Assembly (NCBI RefSeq): GCF_003858635.1
Contig: NZ_RQJO01000008.1
Span: forward strand, 620,001 to 684,000
Direction of reading: 5' to 3'
DNA length: 64,000 nucleotides
DNA from: Larkinella rosea
GTDB lineage: Bacteria > Bacteroidota > Bacteroidia > Cytophagales > Spirosomataceae
The notes beneath the pieces are model-generated. The model was given only the letters and a program-made list of their open reading frames with translations, was not told the DNA's origin and searched no databases. Both the position numbers and the translations under genes were made by a program. Positions 42,846 through 52,238 of this stretch are shown one piece after another (position 1 is the stretch's first letter; every line of letters starts with the position of its first letter).

Positions 42846-44432
42846 ATGAAACTCCTTGCCAAAACCGCCCTGCTTCTCCTGATCGTGTTGACCGGCACCA
42901 GCCACCGCCCCAATTTTACGGGTTTGGAAAAACCGCTTGTTGCAGCAGTAACGATTAACCTGAAGGAGGAATTTCAAACCATCCACAGCTTCGGCGCGTC
43001 CGATTGCTGGTCGGCCAAGTTTATTGGGCAATGGAGCGATGAGGCTAAAAAAAATCAGATCGCCGATCTGCTCTTTAGTCAGGATACGTTGCCAAACGGC
43101 CAGCCGAAAGGCATTGGATTGTCGTTGTGGCGGATGAACATTGGAGCGGGGAGCCTTGAACAGAAAGACAGCAGCGCGATCCGGGACGAATGGCGCCGGG
43201 AAGCGTGTTTTCTGGCGTCAGACGGAACATACAACTGGAGCAAACAGGCCGGAAATCAGTGGTTTTTGCAGGCGGCCCGTCAACGGGGTGTTCGCTATAC
43301 GCTGGGGTTTACGAATTCTCCGCCCGTGCAAATGACCCGCAACGGCAAAGCGTTTTCGCCGGGCGGCAAAGCGTTTAACCTGAAACCGGACGCCGTGGAG
43401 CCTTTTGCCGATTTTCTGGTCACCGTGGCCGACCATTTTAAATTCGATTACCTGAGCCCCATCAACGAACCGCAGTGGGACTGGACTGCCGGTAAAAACG
43501 GCAAAGCCAATCAGGAAGGCTCTCCGGCCGAAAACGCCGATATTCTGGCTGTCACCAAAGCCTTATCGACCAAACTGGCATCACGCAAAGCCAAAACAAC
43601 GATTGTCACGGGTGAAGCGGGGCAGCTTGATTACCTCTACGGAAAAGCAGAAAGCGGGCGGGGAGATCAGCTCGATTATTTTTTTGGTTCAGCGAAAACC
43701 GCTCTTGCTAAACTTCCCAATGTGGAGCCGATCTGGGCGTATCACAGCTACTTTTCGACCTGCCGGGATTCCACGCTGGTGGCCATGCGCCAAAAAACCG
43801 CTCAACGCGTTAAAGCCGTGGGCAATCCGCAACTCTGGCAAAGCGAGTTTGGCGTTCTGGGCGACATCTGCGGACACTACAACGGCAGTCCGCGCCATAC
43901 CGGCATCGACTACGGTTTGTATGTGGCCAAAGTGATTCACAACGACCTGACGATTGCCAACGTAACGTCGTGGCAATGGTGGCTGGCGATCAATCCGTAT
44001 AACTACAGCGACGGGCTGGTGTATATCAACGGCCCCGATGGCCACTATAAAAACCACAACAACGCCCGGCTGGACGGGCAGGTGATCGACTCCAAACAGC
44101 TCTGGGCGTTCGGCAATTATGCCCGCTTTATCCGCCCCGGCATGAAACGGGTGGCGGTTCGCATCGGCGAGGTGGCGAATCCGGTGGCCGAAGCGGGTCA
44201 ATGGATGGTGTCGGCCTACAAAGATCCCACTCGTAAACAGCTCGTGCTGGTTTGCATCAATATGACGTCGGATGTCCTGCCTGTACCACTAAAGGGCGTA
44301 AAAATCCGGAATGGACGATTTGCGAGTTACACCACTTCTGAATCCCGAACACTGACGAAAGCCACTGTGCGGGCCGACCAGATTCGGCTGGAACCCCAAT
44401 CGGTTGTGACGCTGGTGGGAACGTATCAATGA
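42846..44432 (+). CDS. Glycoside hydrolase family 30-like secreted enzyme
   Basis: 528 residues. Signal peptide at 1-18. The (beta/alpha)8 catalytic domain has SFGASDCWSAKFIG at the first strand, the acid/base Glu in SPINEPQWDW (about residue 208) and the candidate nucleophile Glu in LWQSEFGVLGD (about 338), consistent with retaining GH30 enzymes such as endo-beta-1,6-galactanases. A beta-sandwich closes the protein (GEVANPVAEAGQWMVSAY onward). No T9SS domain is present. It probably degrades plant or algal galactan; the linkage is inferred. Confidence 0.9.
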   Translation: MKLLAKTALLLLIVLTGTSHRPNFTGLEKPLVAAVTINLKEEFQTIHSFGASDCWSAKFIGQWSDEAKKNQIADLLFSQDTLPNGQPKGIGLSLWRMNIGAGSLEQKDSSAIRDEWRREACFLASDGTYNWSKQAGNQWFLQAARQRGVRYTLGFTNSPPVQMTRNGKAFSPGGKAFNLKPDAVEPFADFLVTVADHFKFDYLSPINEPQWDWTAGKNGKANQEGSPAENADILAVTKALSTKLASRKAKTTIVTGEAGQLDYLYGKAESGRGDQLDYFFGSAKTALAKLPNVEPIWAYHSYFSTCRDSTLVAMRQKTAQRVKAVGNPQLWQSEFGVLGDICGHYNGSPRHTGIDYGLYVAKVIHNDLTIANVTSWQWWLAINPYNYSDGLVYINGPDGHYKNHNNARLDGQVIDSKQLWAFGNYARFIRPGMKRVAVRIGEVANPVAEAGQWMVSAYKDPTRKQLVLVCINMTSDVLPVPLKGVKIRNGRFASYTTSESRTLTKATVRADQIRLEPQSVVTLVGTYQ

Positions 44433-44478
44433 TCCTGATTTCTACGCTAACTAATCGTTCCAAAGACTCGGAATCTTT

Positions 44479-44508
44479 AAAACCGCCCTTGTTTCCGTGC
44501 GGTTTTTT
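44479..44508 (+). terminator. Intrinsic terminator before uvrB
   Basis: Eight-base stem AAAACCGC/GCGGTTTT with a 12-base loop and two further T. Its arms are both copies of the over-represented octamer. Confidence 0.65.
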
Positions 44509-44525
44509 CCGTATCTTAGCTTGTT

Positions 44526-46553
44526 ATGAATTTCAAGCTGACTTCAGAATTTAAACCGACCGGCGACCAGCCACAGGCCATTGAAAAGCTGGTAAAAGGG
44601 ATCAGGGAAGGCGAACCATCGCAGGTTCTGCTTGGTGTTACCGGATCTGGAAAAACGTTTACCGTAGCCAACGTTATCGCTCAACTCGACCGCCCGACGC
44701 TTGTTTTGAGCCACAACAAAACGCTGGCGGCCCAGCTCTACGGCGAGTTCAAGCAGTTCTTTCCCGAAAATGCGGTTCAATATTTCATTTCGTATTACGA
44801 TTACTACCAGCCCGAAGCGTTCATCGCGACGACCAACACGTACATCGAAAAAGACCTGGCCATCAACGAGGAGATCGATAAACTTCGGCTGGCAACGGTT
44901 TCGGCGTTGATGAGTGGTCGGCGGGATATTGTCGTGATTGCCTCGGTCTCCTGCATTTACGGTGCTGGTAACCCCACCGAATACCAGAAAAGCATCGTGC
45001 GGCTGGGCGTGGGCGAAATCATCAGCCGCAACCAGTTTCTCTTCAAGCTGGTCGAGATTCTGTATAGCCGCACCGAAGTGGAATTTACGCGCGGCTCCTT
45101 CCGCGTCAAAGGCGATACGGTCGATATTTTCCCCGGTTATGCCGATTTCGCGTATCGGGTTATCTTTTTCGGCGACGAAATTGAGGCCATTCAGCGCATC
45201 GACCCGGCTTCGGGCAAAAAGATTGCCGATGATCGGATGATTGCCATTTTCCCGGCCAATCTCTTCGTAACGGGCCGCGATACGCTGAATATGGCGATTG
45301 GGGAAATTCAGAATGATCTGGTCGCGCAGATCCGCTATTTTCAATCCGAATACCGGAATCTGGAAGCCGAACGAATTAAAGAACGGACCGAATTCGACAT
45401 CGAAATGATGCGCGAACTGGGCTATTGTTCCGGTATTGAAAACTACTCACGCTACTTCGACCGCCGACAACCCGGCCAGCGGCCGTTCTGTTTGCTCGAC
45501 TATTTCCCGGATGACTTCCTGACGATCATCGACGAAAGCCACGTGACGATGCCGCAAATCCGGGCGATGTGGGGCGGTGACCGTTCCCGCAAAGAAGCGC
45601 TGGTGGATTACGGTTTTCGGTTGCCATCGGCGCTGGATAACCGCCCGCTGACGTTTCAGGAGTTTGAGCAAATGGCCGGACAAATGGTTTTTGTAAGCGC
45701 GACGCCTTCCGATTACGAGTTGCGCCGGAGTGAAGGCGTGGTGGTCGAGCAGTTGATTCGCCCGACCGGTTTGCTCGATCCCGAAATTCAGGTACGGCCC
45801 AGTTTGAACCAGATCGATGATTTGCTGGAAGAAATTGATAGCCGCGTCAAACGTAAGGAACGGGTGCTGGTGACGACGCTGACCAAGCGCATGGCCGAAG
45901 AATTAAGCAAATACCTGGAACGGGTGGGCGTGAAAGGCCGCTACATTCACTCGGAAGTAAAAACGCTGGATCGCGTCGAAATTCTGCGGGAATTGCGGCT
46001 GGGGGTTTTCGATGTGCTGGTGGGCGTCAACCTGTTGCGCGAAGGGCTTGATTTGCCGGAAGTATCGCTGGTGGCCATTATGGACGCCGATAAGGAAGGC
46101 TTCCTGCGCGACATTCGATCGCTGATTCAAACGATTGGCCGGGCGGCCCGGAACTCCAATGGAAAGGTGTTGATGTATGCCGACCGCATTACCGGATCGA
46201 TGGAAAAAGCGATCAGCGAAACCAACCGACGGCGCGAAATCCAGATGGCGTACAACCTGGAACACGGTATTACGCCAATGACGGTTTTGAAATCCCACGA
46301 CGCCATTATGGGGCAAACCAGCATTGCCGATTCGCGTCCGGCGGCCAAGCAATACTACGTGGAACCCGACGAACTCCGGATTGCGGCCGATCCCGTGGTG
46401 CAATACATGGGTAAAAATGACCTGGAACAGGTCATCAAAGAAACGCAGCAAAAAATGGAAAAAGCCGCCAAAGAGCTTGATTTCATGGAAGCGGCCCGCT
46501 TGCGCGATGAATTATTCCAGCTCCGCGATCGCCTAAAAACCGCAGCCGTTTAG
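44526..46553 (+). CDS. uvrB: Excinuclease ABC subunit B
   Basis: 675 residues, full-length UvrB. DNA damage verification helicase-like factor of nucleotide excision repair, acting with UvrA and UvrC. Motifs: Walker A LGVTGSGKT (about 37-45), QYFISYYDYYQPEAF (beta-hairpin region), the DESH box IIDESHVTMPQ, motif VI QTIGRAARN, and the C-terminal UVR domain (EAARLRDELFQLRDRL). It ends inside a long palindrome shared with the convergent prfA. Confidence 0.98.
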   Translation: MNFKLTSEFKPTGDQPQAIEKLVKGIREGEPSQVLLGVTGSGKTFTVANVIAQLDRPTLVLSHNKTLAAQLYGEFKQFFPENAVQYFISYYDYYQPEAFIATTNTYIEKDLAINEEIDKLRLATVSALMSGRRDIVVIASVSCIYGAGNPTEYQKSIVRLGVGEIISRNQFLFKLVEILYSRTEVEFTRGSFRVKGDTVDIFPGYADFAYRVIFFGDEIEAIQRIDPASGKKIADDRMIAIFPANLFVTGRDTLNMAIGEIQNDLVAQIRYFQSEYRNLEAERIKERTEFDIEMMRELGYCSGIENYSRYFDRRQPGQRPFCLLDYFPDDFLTIIDESHVTMPQIRAMWGGDRSRKEALVDYGFRLPSALDNRPLTFQEFEQMAGQMVFVSATPSDYELRRSEGVVVEQLIRPTGLLDPEIQVRPSLNQIDDLLEEIDSRVKRKERVLVTTLTKRMAEELSKYLERVGVKGRYIHSEVKTLDRVEILRELRLGVFDVLVGVNLLREGLDLPEVSLVAIMDADKEGFLRDIRSLIQTIGRAARNSNGKVLMYADRITGSMEKAISETNRRREIQMAYNLEHGITPMTVLKSHDAIMGQTSIADSRPAAKQYYVEPDELRIAADPVVQYMGKNDLEQVIKETQQKMEKAAKELDFMEAARLRDELFQLRDRLKTAAV

Positions 46554-46639
46554 TACCACGGACCGGTGGTCCGTGTGATCCTGAAAATTCAAGCTATCTT
46601 CAAAAAGGAAGATCACACGGACCACCGGTCCGTGGTACT
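46552..46639. terminator. 29-base perfect palindrome between uvrB and prfA
   Basis: Arms 46552-46580 and 46611-46639 are perfectly complementary around a 30-base loop. The outer ends coincide with the stop codons of both convergent genes (uvrB 46551-46553, prfA 46639-46641), and each arm contains its own inner palindrome GGACCGGTGGTCC. Very probably a bidirectional terminator. Confidence 0.92.
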
Positions 46640-47712
46640 TAGGCCATTGCGGCTTCTTTCATCCGTTCGGCGTTTTCGGCCATCCGGAGTTGATCAATAA
46701 AATTGTGGATATCGCCGTCCATGACCGTCGGCAGGTTATACACCGTCAGACCAATGCGGTGGTCGGTGACCCGGCTTTGGGGATAATTATACGTCCGGAT
46801 TTTGTCGGAACGGTCGCCACTGCCCACCATCGACTTGCGCTGCGAGCTGATTTCGTCGTTGTGTTTTTGCAACTCAATTTCGTACAGACGCGAACGCAAA
46901 ACCGTCAGGGCTTTTTCGGTATTTTTGATCTGCGAGCGTTCATCCTGACACTGCACGACCAGGCCCGACGGAATGTGCGTCAGCCGAACCGCTGAATACG
47001 TGGTGTTGACCGACTGACCACCCGCGCCCGACGAACAGAATGTATCTTTCCGAATGTCGTTCATATTGATCTGAACATCAACTTCTTCGGCTTCGGGTAA
47101 AACCGCTACGCTGGATGCGGAGGTGTGAATCCGTCCCTGCGATTCGGTGGCTGGAACGCGCTGAACGCGGTGCACGCCGGATTCAAATTTCAGTTTGCCG
47201 TACACATCTTCGCCTTCGATCTGGCAAATAATTTCTTTGTAACCGCCCGACGTTCCTTCCGTAAAATCCATCAGTGACATCCGCCAGCCCATGCGGTCGC
47301 ACAGGCGCTGGTACATGCGGAAGAGGTCCCCGGCAAAAATCGAGGCTTCGTCGCCCCCGGTTCCGGCCCGAATTTCCAGAATAATATTTTTGCTGTCGTT
47401 CGGATCTTTCGGAATCAGCATTTCTTTCAACACCTCTTCCATCGACTCGCGTTGCGGCACCAGTTCGTCGAGTTCGGCTTTGGCCATTTCGCGCAAATCG
47501 TCGTCGCGTTCGGTGGCCAGCAGTTCCTTCGCGCCGTCGATATCGTTCACCAGCTTTTTATACGCGAGGTATTGCTTGACGATCTTGTCGAGGTCTTTGT
47601 ATTCTTTGCTCAGCTTCGTGTATTTCTTCTGATCCGAAACAATTTCCGGCATCATAATTTGCTGAGAAACCTCCTCAAACCGCTCTTTTATGGATTCTAA
47701 TTGATCAATCAT
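46639..47712 (-). CDS. prfA: Peptide chain release factor 1
   Basis: 357 residues. It terminates translation at UAA/UAG. The stop-codon-reading tripeptide is PAT (about 187-189) in [10 protein letters not shown] and the catalytic GGQ motif is at 231-233 in [14 protein letters not shown]. Length and N-terminal domain fit class I RF1. Promoter TAGATTTG on the minus strand (47769-47776) lies 57 bases ahead of the start. Confidence 0.98.
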   Translation of the reverse strand: MIDQLESIKERFEEVSQQIMMPEIVSDQKKYTKLSKEYKDLDKIVKQYLAYKKLVNDIDGAKELLATERDDDLREMAKAELDELVPQRESMEEVLKEMLIPKDPNDSKNIILEIRAGTGGDEASIFAGDLFRMYQRLCDRMGWRMSLMDFTEGTSGGYKEIICQIEGEDVYGKLKFESGVHRVQRVPATESQGRIHTSASSVAVLPEAEEVDVQINMNDIRKDTFCSSGAGGQSVNTTYSAVRLTHIPSGLVVQCQDERSQIKNTEKALTVLRSRLYEIELQKHNDEISSQRKSMVGSGDRSDKIRTYNYPQSRVTDHRIGLTVYNLPTVMDGDIHNFIDQLRMAENAERMKEAAMA

Positions 47713-47768
47713 TGGTCAGAAATAGTATTCAGAACGGATCAAACGATTCGGTCTGGCTTATTTTGGTA

Positions 47769-47814
47769 CAAATCTACGAAAATTCGGTCAGTCAACACTT
47801 CGATCGTACATTTG
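47769..47814. promoter_or_regulatory. Divergent promoter pair between prfA and lipoprotein gene
   Basis: Minus strand TAGATTTG (47769-47776) and plus strand TACATTTG (47807-47814) both match TAnnTTTG. TTG elements at the ideal distance were not found, so strength is uncertain. Confidence 0.5.
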
Positions 47815-47883
47815 TCAACGAAACCGTTATTCCCATTGTTATCCAGATAGATGACAAGAATTCACCTCACTAAGTTCCTGACG

Positions 47884-48474
47884 ATGAACCGCACCTTTTC
47901 CCTTTTGTCCTTCCTCCCTTTTTCGTTTCTTCTGCTCTTTTTCGCATCGTCCTGCAATCCTGAACGAACCCAGAATACCAAAGCGCTGGCGCAGGAAATG
48001 AACGATCATAAAATTAAACGGGTGACGGATGCGCAACTGACTACCACCGTTGATGAGTGGGGAAAATCGCTTGTGCTGATCGCCCGGAAAACATTGACCA
48101 GCCAATTGAACAAAACCGCTGGCGATCCGGCGCTTTGTACGCTGAAAGCCCTGCCCGCCATTCAGAAAGCGGAGGCAAAATACGCGGTCACGATCGATCT
48201 CCTGAGTGCGAAGGATACGGCCAACCCGGTTTTGAACACCAAAGAGCGGGAATTGCTGGGAGCCTATGTCTACAACGCCGAGAATAAACTCGAGCAGACG
48301 GATAACATCCAGAAACTGAACGATACGCTGCTGGTCTACAATTCACCCGTTCCGACCGGCGATCTGATCTGCAAAACCTGCGCCGACAACGCGGCTCTGC
48401 CGTTTGTGGTCTGGCGAATCGTTTTCAGCAAGCGGGAAGTGATCCGGCGGATTGATCCGAAGAAACTGCACTAA
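47884..48474 (+). CDS. Predicted lipoprotein, possibly DUF3365-like
   Basis: 196 residues from the ATG at 47884 (an upstream ATG at 47851 would add 11 residues). The signal peptide ends at FFASSC, giving lipobox Cys24. The mature domain has KALPAIQKAEAKYAVTIDLL, an ETEN-like helix (ELLGAYVYNAENKLEQTDN) and a CxxC motif in DLICKTCADNA; DUF3365 proteins bind haem in a similar sensor fold and carry a CxxCH motif. The histidine after the second cysteine is absent here, so haem binding is doubtful. Function unknown. Confidence 0.72.
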   Translation: MNRTFSLLSFLPFSFLLLFFASSCNPERTQNTKALAQEMNDHKIKRVTDAQLTTTVDEWGKSLVLIARKTLTSQLNKTAGDPALCTLKALPAIQKAEAKYAVTIDLLSAKDTANPVLNTKERELLGAYVYNAENKLEQTDNIQKLNDTLLVYNSPVPTGDLICKTCADNAALPFVVWRIVFSKREVIRRIDPKKLH

Positions 48475-48519
48475 GTCGTTTTCATTAGCTACAAGTGGGA
48501 GTAAAATCTGATAGCTCTA

Positions 48520-48547
48520 GTAATTTAATAAATATTTATTGAATTAC
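48520..48547. promoter_or_regulatory. AT-rich 28-base near-palindrome upstream of DUF2975 gene
   Basis: GTAATTTAATAAATATTTAT... is nearly self-complementary over 48520-48547 with only two mismatched positions. It sits about 30 bases upstream of the candidate -7 element TTTCTTTG (48581-48588) and could be the operator of the adjacent XRE protein. Confidence 0.45.
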
Positions 48548-48613
48548 AGATTTTATTTATTGTTTATCAATAAATATCAGTTTCTTTGTGTCATCAACTT
48601 TTACTTGATCCAC

Positions 48614-49291
48614 ATGGAAAAGCAATCGCCTGTCTGGGTATTCCCAACTGTGAAATGGTTGGTTACCGTCTTTTATTATTTCATCGTCGTCGTTTTGGTG
48701 GTGTTTACGTTGATGGCTACCTTAAAGCTGCTTGATGCATCAACCGGGAATTTTTCTATTAAAAACCGCAATCTTTCCATGGGCGAAGAACCGCCCGCTT
48801 ATGTCTCGGTTCCGGTAGCCTGGGGACCTGCCAATGCAAAAATGCTGCCTTCTTCGGGCGAACCGCGCATTTTCCTGAAGCCCGAAAAGCAAACGGGTCA
48901 ATTGCAGGTACCCATCCGGTCAACGCCGGGAATTTTGATGGTACTTCTGGGAACAGTTGGTCTGGTAACCGCCGTCTGGACGTTTTCACTGCTCCGGAAA
49001 ATCTTCCGTACCGTCCAGATTCACTCCCCTTTTCACCCCGACAATGCCCGGCGAATCACTACGATGGGCTTGCTCTTTCTGGGTCAGACCTTGATCGAGC
49101 TTTTGCTTAAAACCGTACTTTGGAGCGCAACAAGGCCGTATTTTCAGCAAATCCGTTTGGATTACAAAGACTATCTGAGTGTGGACATTACCCTGGATGG
49201 TCCCTGGTTACTGGGCCTGATTTTACTGGCGTTGGCGCAGGTCTACCGCCGGGGCATCGAGCTGCAAGTTGAAAACGAACTAACTGTTTAA
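48614..49291 (+). CDS. DUF2975 membrane protein
   Basis: 225 residues from the ATG at 48614; a longer frame from 48539 adds atypical sequence. DUF2975 proteins have four membrane helices: here VTVFYYFIVVVLVVFTLMAT, GILMVLLGTVGLVTAVWTFS, ITTMGLLFLGQTLIELLL and WLLGLILLALAQVYRRG. They occur next to XRE regulators, as here: the stop is followed four bases later by the next start. Function unknown. Confidence 0.88.
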   Translation: MEKQSPVWVFPTVKWLVTVFYYFIVVVLVVFTLMATLKLLDASTGNFSIKNRNLSMGEEPPAYVSVPVAWGPANAKMLPSSGEPRIFLKPEKQTGQLQVPIRSTPGILMVLLGTVGLVTAVWTFSLLRKIFRTVQIHSPFHPDNARRITTMGLLFLGQTLIELLLKTVLWSATRPYFQQIRLDYKDYLSVDITLDGPWLLGLILLALAQVYRRGIELQVENELTV

Positions 49292-49295
49292 CCGC

Positions 49296-49544
49296 ATGGC
49301 AATTATTGTAAATCTTGACGTCATGATGGCTAAACGGAAAATATCATTGACGGAACTGGCCGAGAAAGTGGATCTAACGCTGGCTAACCTCTCCATTCTG
49401 AAAACCGGTAAAGCCAAAGCCATCCGTTTCAGTACGCTGGATGCGCTTTGTCAGGCGCTTCAGTGCAAACCGGGCGACATTCTCGATTACGAACCTGAAA
49501 CCGATGCCGCTTCGGCGGAGATTGAGGCTTATCATTCATCGTAA
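49296..49544 (+). CDS. XRE/Cro-type HTH regulator (YozG-like)
   Basis: 82 residues. HTH pattern: MMAKRKISLTELAEKVDLT, LANLSILKTGKAKAIRFSTL, LDALCQALQCKPGDILDYEPE, the exact architecture of short Cro/C1-type regulators. It forms a conserved pair with DUF2975 in many bacteria. Probably represses its own promoter; the palindrome at 48520-48547 is a candidate operator. Confidence 0.92.
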   Translation: MAIIVNLDVMMAKRKISLTELAEKVDLTLANLSILKTGKAKAIRFSTLDALCQALQCKPGDILDYEPETDAASAEIEAYHSS

Positions 49545-49577
49545 TTCAGGTAATAAAACAGTACTAAAGCTCCTGCC

Positions 49578-50681
49578 ATGTTCCTTTGTCAAACTTCTCA
49601 TCTTCCGTTGAGGCTGCTGTTTTTCATCGCAGTCTCCCGATTCTGGCTACCCATACAGGCCCAATCACATCGGCAATCGCTGCAGGAAATGCTCCCCGCC
49701 CTACTGGATAGCGCCCAGATTCCGGGGATTTCGATTGCCTTGATCGAAAACGGTCAACTAAGCTGGAGCGCGGGAATGGGCGTCAAGAACAAAACCACGG
49801 AAGAACCGGTTTCGAAAACAACGGTTTTTCGGGGCGCATCGCTGGGAAAACCGCTCTTTGCGTATGCGGTTCTCCAGCTAAGCGCTGAAGGAACGATTGC
49901 GCTCGACACGCCATTGGTCAGCTATGTTCCCCCAGCCTATTTGGAAGAGACGTTTTTAAAAAGTCCGGTGCTCGACGATCAGATTCGACTGATTACGGCC
50001 CGGATGGTCCTGAATCACACGAGTGGTTTACCCAACTGGCGTTCGGAAGGAAAACCGCTCACGACGCTGTTCGTGCCCGGAAGCCGCTACAGCTATTCGG
50101 GCGAAGGGTATTATTTGTTGCAGCGGGTCGTCGAATACCTGGTTAAATCTTCCATCGAAGCCTTTATGCAACGGACTGTCTTTCAGCCGTTTGGAATGAG
50201 TCATACGAGTTATGTTTACTACCCTGCCGATTCCGGTCACTACACCCGGTCTTACGATGGAACGGGAAAATCGGTAACGGATGAGCCGGAGTCGGCCAAT
50301 GTCGCGCATACGTTGCGAACCACTGCAGAGGATTACGCCCGGTTTGTGGCAGCGGCAATGATGAAACAGAGCCCGATTTCGAAAGTCATGCTGAGTTCAC
50401 AAATCCCAACCGATATTTGTCAGCCGGGCCGGGTATCCTGGGGTTTGGGTTTTGCCGTTCAGCACGCGCCAGCGGGCGATTTCTTCTGTCAATGGGCGAA
50501 AAGTCCGACGGCCAGCGGTTACGTCATTGGTTCCGCCGATCAAAAAAACGCCCTGATTTATTTTGTCAATGTGGCTAATCAGGGATTACGAATTGCCGAA
50601 CGGTTGGTCGGTTTAGGGCTGAATTATCAGGACCCTTTGTTTGGCTGCTTCGGCGTCCGTCCTTATACGGCCGGGCGATGA
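49578..50681 (+). CDS. Secreted serine hydrolase, class C beta-lactamase-like
   Basis: 367 residues. Signal peptide ends at IQAQS. SxxK appears as GASLGKPLFA (about residue 89-98). The second-motif tyrosine is in YSYSGEGYYLLQ, giving YSG rather than YxN. Unlike the first serine hydrolase (1246-2763) it has no C-terminal TPR-like tail. It is a stand-alone gene with unknown substrate. Confidence 0.86.
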   Translation: MFLCQTSHLPLRLLFFIAVSRFWLPIQAQSHRQSLQEMLPALLDSAQIPGISIALIENGQLSWSAGMGVKNKTTEEPVSKTTVFRGASLGKPLFAYAVLQLSAEGTIALDTPLVSYVPPAYLEETFLKSPVLDDQIRLITARMVLNHTSGLPNWRSEGKPLTTLFVPGSRYSYSGEGYYLLQRVVEYLVKSSIEAFMQRTVFQPFGMSHTSYVYYPADSGHYTRSYDGTGKSVTDEPESANVAHTLRTTAEDYARFVAAAMMKQSPISKVMLSSQIPTDICQPGRVSWGLGFAVQHAPAGDFFCQWAKSPTASGYVIGSADQKNALIYFVNVANQGLRIAERLVGLGLNYQDPLFGCFGVRPYTAGR

Positions 50682-50739
50682 AGCCAACCCATAAATGGGA
50701 TGAAAGTGCGATTTAATAGAAATATAGACGGCGATTTTG

Positions 50740-50747
50740 TACTTTTG
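50740..50747 (+). promoter_or_regulatory. Candidate -7 element of Gfo/Idh/MocA gene
   Basis: TACTTTTG fits TAnnTTTG 44 bases ahead of the ATG at 50791. A TTG at the right distance is not visible. Confidence 0.45.
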
Positions 50748-50790
50748 AACGAGTTAAATTCCTTCCCTTGTTAAACGCAACCTTTCACGC

Positions 50791-52140
50791 ATGAGCAATC
50801 TGAAAAACAAAGCAGATCAGTCCGTTAGCCGTCGCGGTTTTGTCAAAGCCTCGTCGCTGGCACTGGCCGGTGTCACCATTCTGCCCCGGCACGTGTTGGG
50901 CGGAAAAGGGTTTATCGCGCCGTCTGATAAACTGAACGTCGCCGGTGTCGGAATTGGCGGCATGGGCAAAAGCAATCTCAACGCCCTGGCACCCACCGAA
51001 AACATCGTGGCGCTCTGCGATGTCGATGAAAAATACGCAGCCCCGGTTTTTGAAAAATACCCGAACGCCAAGCGGTACAAGGATTACCGCAAAATGCTGG
51101 AAGCCCAGAAAGACATCGACGGTATTGTGGTAGCCACGCCCGATCACCTGCATGGAATTATCGCGTCGGCAGCCATGAAAATGGGTAAACACGTCTACGT
51201 TCAGAAACCACTGACGGTAACGGTGTGGGAATCGCGCGAACTGGCGCGGATGGCGAAAGAAAATCCGAAGATTGTTACCCAAATGGGCAACCAGGGCCAC
51301 TCCAACGACGACGCCCGGCTGATCAACGAATGGATTGCCGACGGCGCCATTGGCAAAGTGCAGGAAGTGCACGTCTGGACCAACCGCCCCATCTGGCCGC
51401 AGGGCATTGATGTACCGAAAGAAGTCGTGGATGTGCCCTCGACGCTGGACTGGGAATTATTTTTAGGGCCCGCTCCGCATCGGGCGTATAATCCCGCTTA
51501 CACGCCCTTCAAATGGCGCGGCTGGGTTGATTACGGCGCGGGCGCACTCGGCGACATGGGTGCTCACCTGGTCGATCACCCGTTCTGGGCGCTGGGGCTG
51601 AATCCGCCGATCAGTATCGAAGCCTCTTCGACGCAGTTCAACAAACAGAGTTACCCGGTTTCGTCGCTGGTGACCTTCGAGTTTGCCACGAAAGACAAAA
51701 AGAATCCGCTCGTCATGACGTGGTACGACGGTGGGATTCTGCCGCCAAAACCGCTCGAATTCGGCGATGGCCCGGTTCCCAAAGGTGGTGGTGTTTTATA
51801 CATCGGTACAAAAGGAAAATTGTTCCACGAAACCTACGGTTCCAAACCGCGTCTGTTGCCGCAGGAACGGATGGATTCGTACAAAAAACCGGCGCAAACC
51901 ATACCGCGCGTGGGCATGAGTCACGAACGGAACTGGGCCGAAGCCTGCAAAGGCAACGGCAAGGCGGTTTCGCCGTTTGAATACGCCGGACCGTTGTGCG
52001 AAACCATGCTGCTGGGCATCGTCGCACTTTACAAACAAGGCACGAAACTGAACTGGGACACCAACACGATGGCCTTCACCAACGCCCCCGAACTGAGCCA
52101 GTACCTGAAACGCGAATACCGCCAGGGCTGGGCGATGTAA
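50791..52140 (+). CDS. TAT-exported Gfo/Idh/MocA family oxidoreductase
   Basis: 449 residues. A TAT signal (SRRGFVKASSLALAGV, 12-27) leads into the Rossmann domain (GVGIGGMGKSNLNAL) and the family's catalytic region (VYVQKPLTVTVWESREL). It oxidises sugars or sugar derivatives with NAD(P). Members of this subgroup are exported with their cofactor. The next gene is a DUF1080 protein on the same strand; the two frequently share operons in Bacteroidota. Confidence 0.93.
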   Translation: MSNLKNKADQSVSRRGFVKASSLALAGVTILPRHVLGGKGFIAPSDKLNVAGVGIGGMGKSNLNALAPTENIVALCDVDEKYAAPVFEKYPNAKRYKDYRKMLEAQKDIDGIVVATPDHLHGIIASAAMKMGKHVYVQKPLTVTVWESRELARMAKENPKIVTQMGNQGHSNDDARLINEWIADGAIGKVQEVHVWTNRPIWPQGIDVPKEVVDVPSTLDWELFLGPAPHRAYNPAYTPFKWRGWVDYGAGALGDMGAHLVDHPFWALGLNPPISIEASSTQFNKQSYPVSSLVTFEFATKDKKNPLVMTWYDGGILPPKPLEFGDGPVPKGGGVLYIGTKGKLFHETYGSKPRLLPQERMDSYKKPAQTIPRVGMSHERNWAEACKGNGKAVSPFEYAGPLCETMLLGIVALYKQGTKLNWDTNTMAFTNAPELSQYLKREYRQGWAM

Positions 52141-52157
52141 TTTTTTATTAGAATAAA

Positions 52158-52224
52158 GAAGAGAGACAGGAGAGTAGAGACTTAAAAAAACATGTCTTTA
52201 TTCTCTTGTCTTTGCGCTTTCTTC
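52158..52224. repeat. Intergenic palindrome, family C copy 2
   Basis: GAAGAGAGACAGGAGAGTAG... (52158-52181) pairs imperfectly with 52194-52224. Its words match the family C palindromes at 33685 and 60737. It separates the Gfo/Idh/MocA gene from the DUF1080 gene. Confidence 0.6.
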
Positions 52225-52238
52225 CCTTCCAAAAACCG

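Noticed and set aside
42671-42958. Plus-strand frame of 95 codons across the GH30 start
   Set aside because: Overlaps the signal peptide of the GH30 gene in another frame and resembles nothing.
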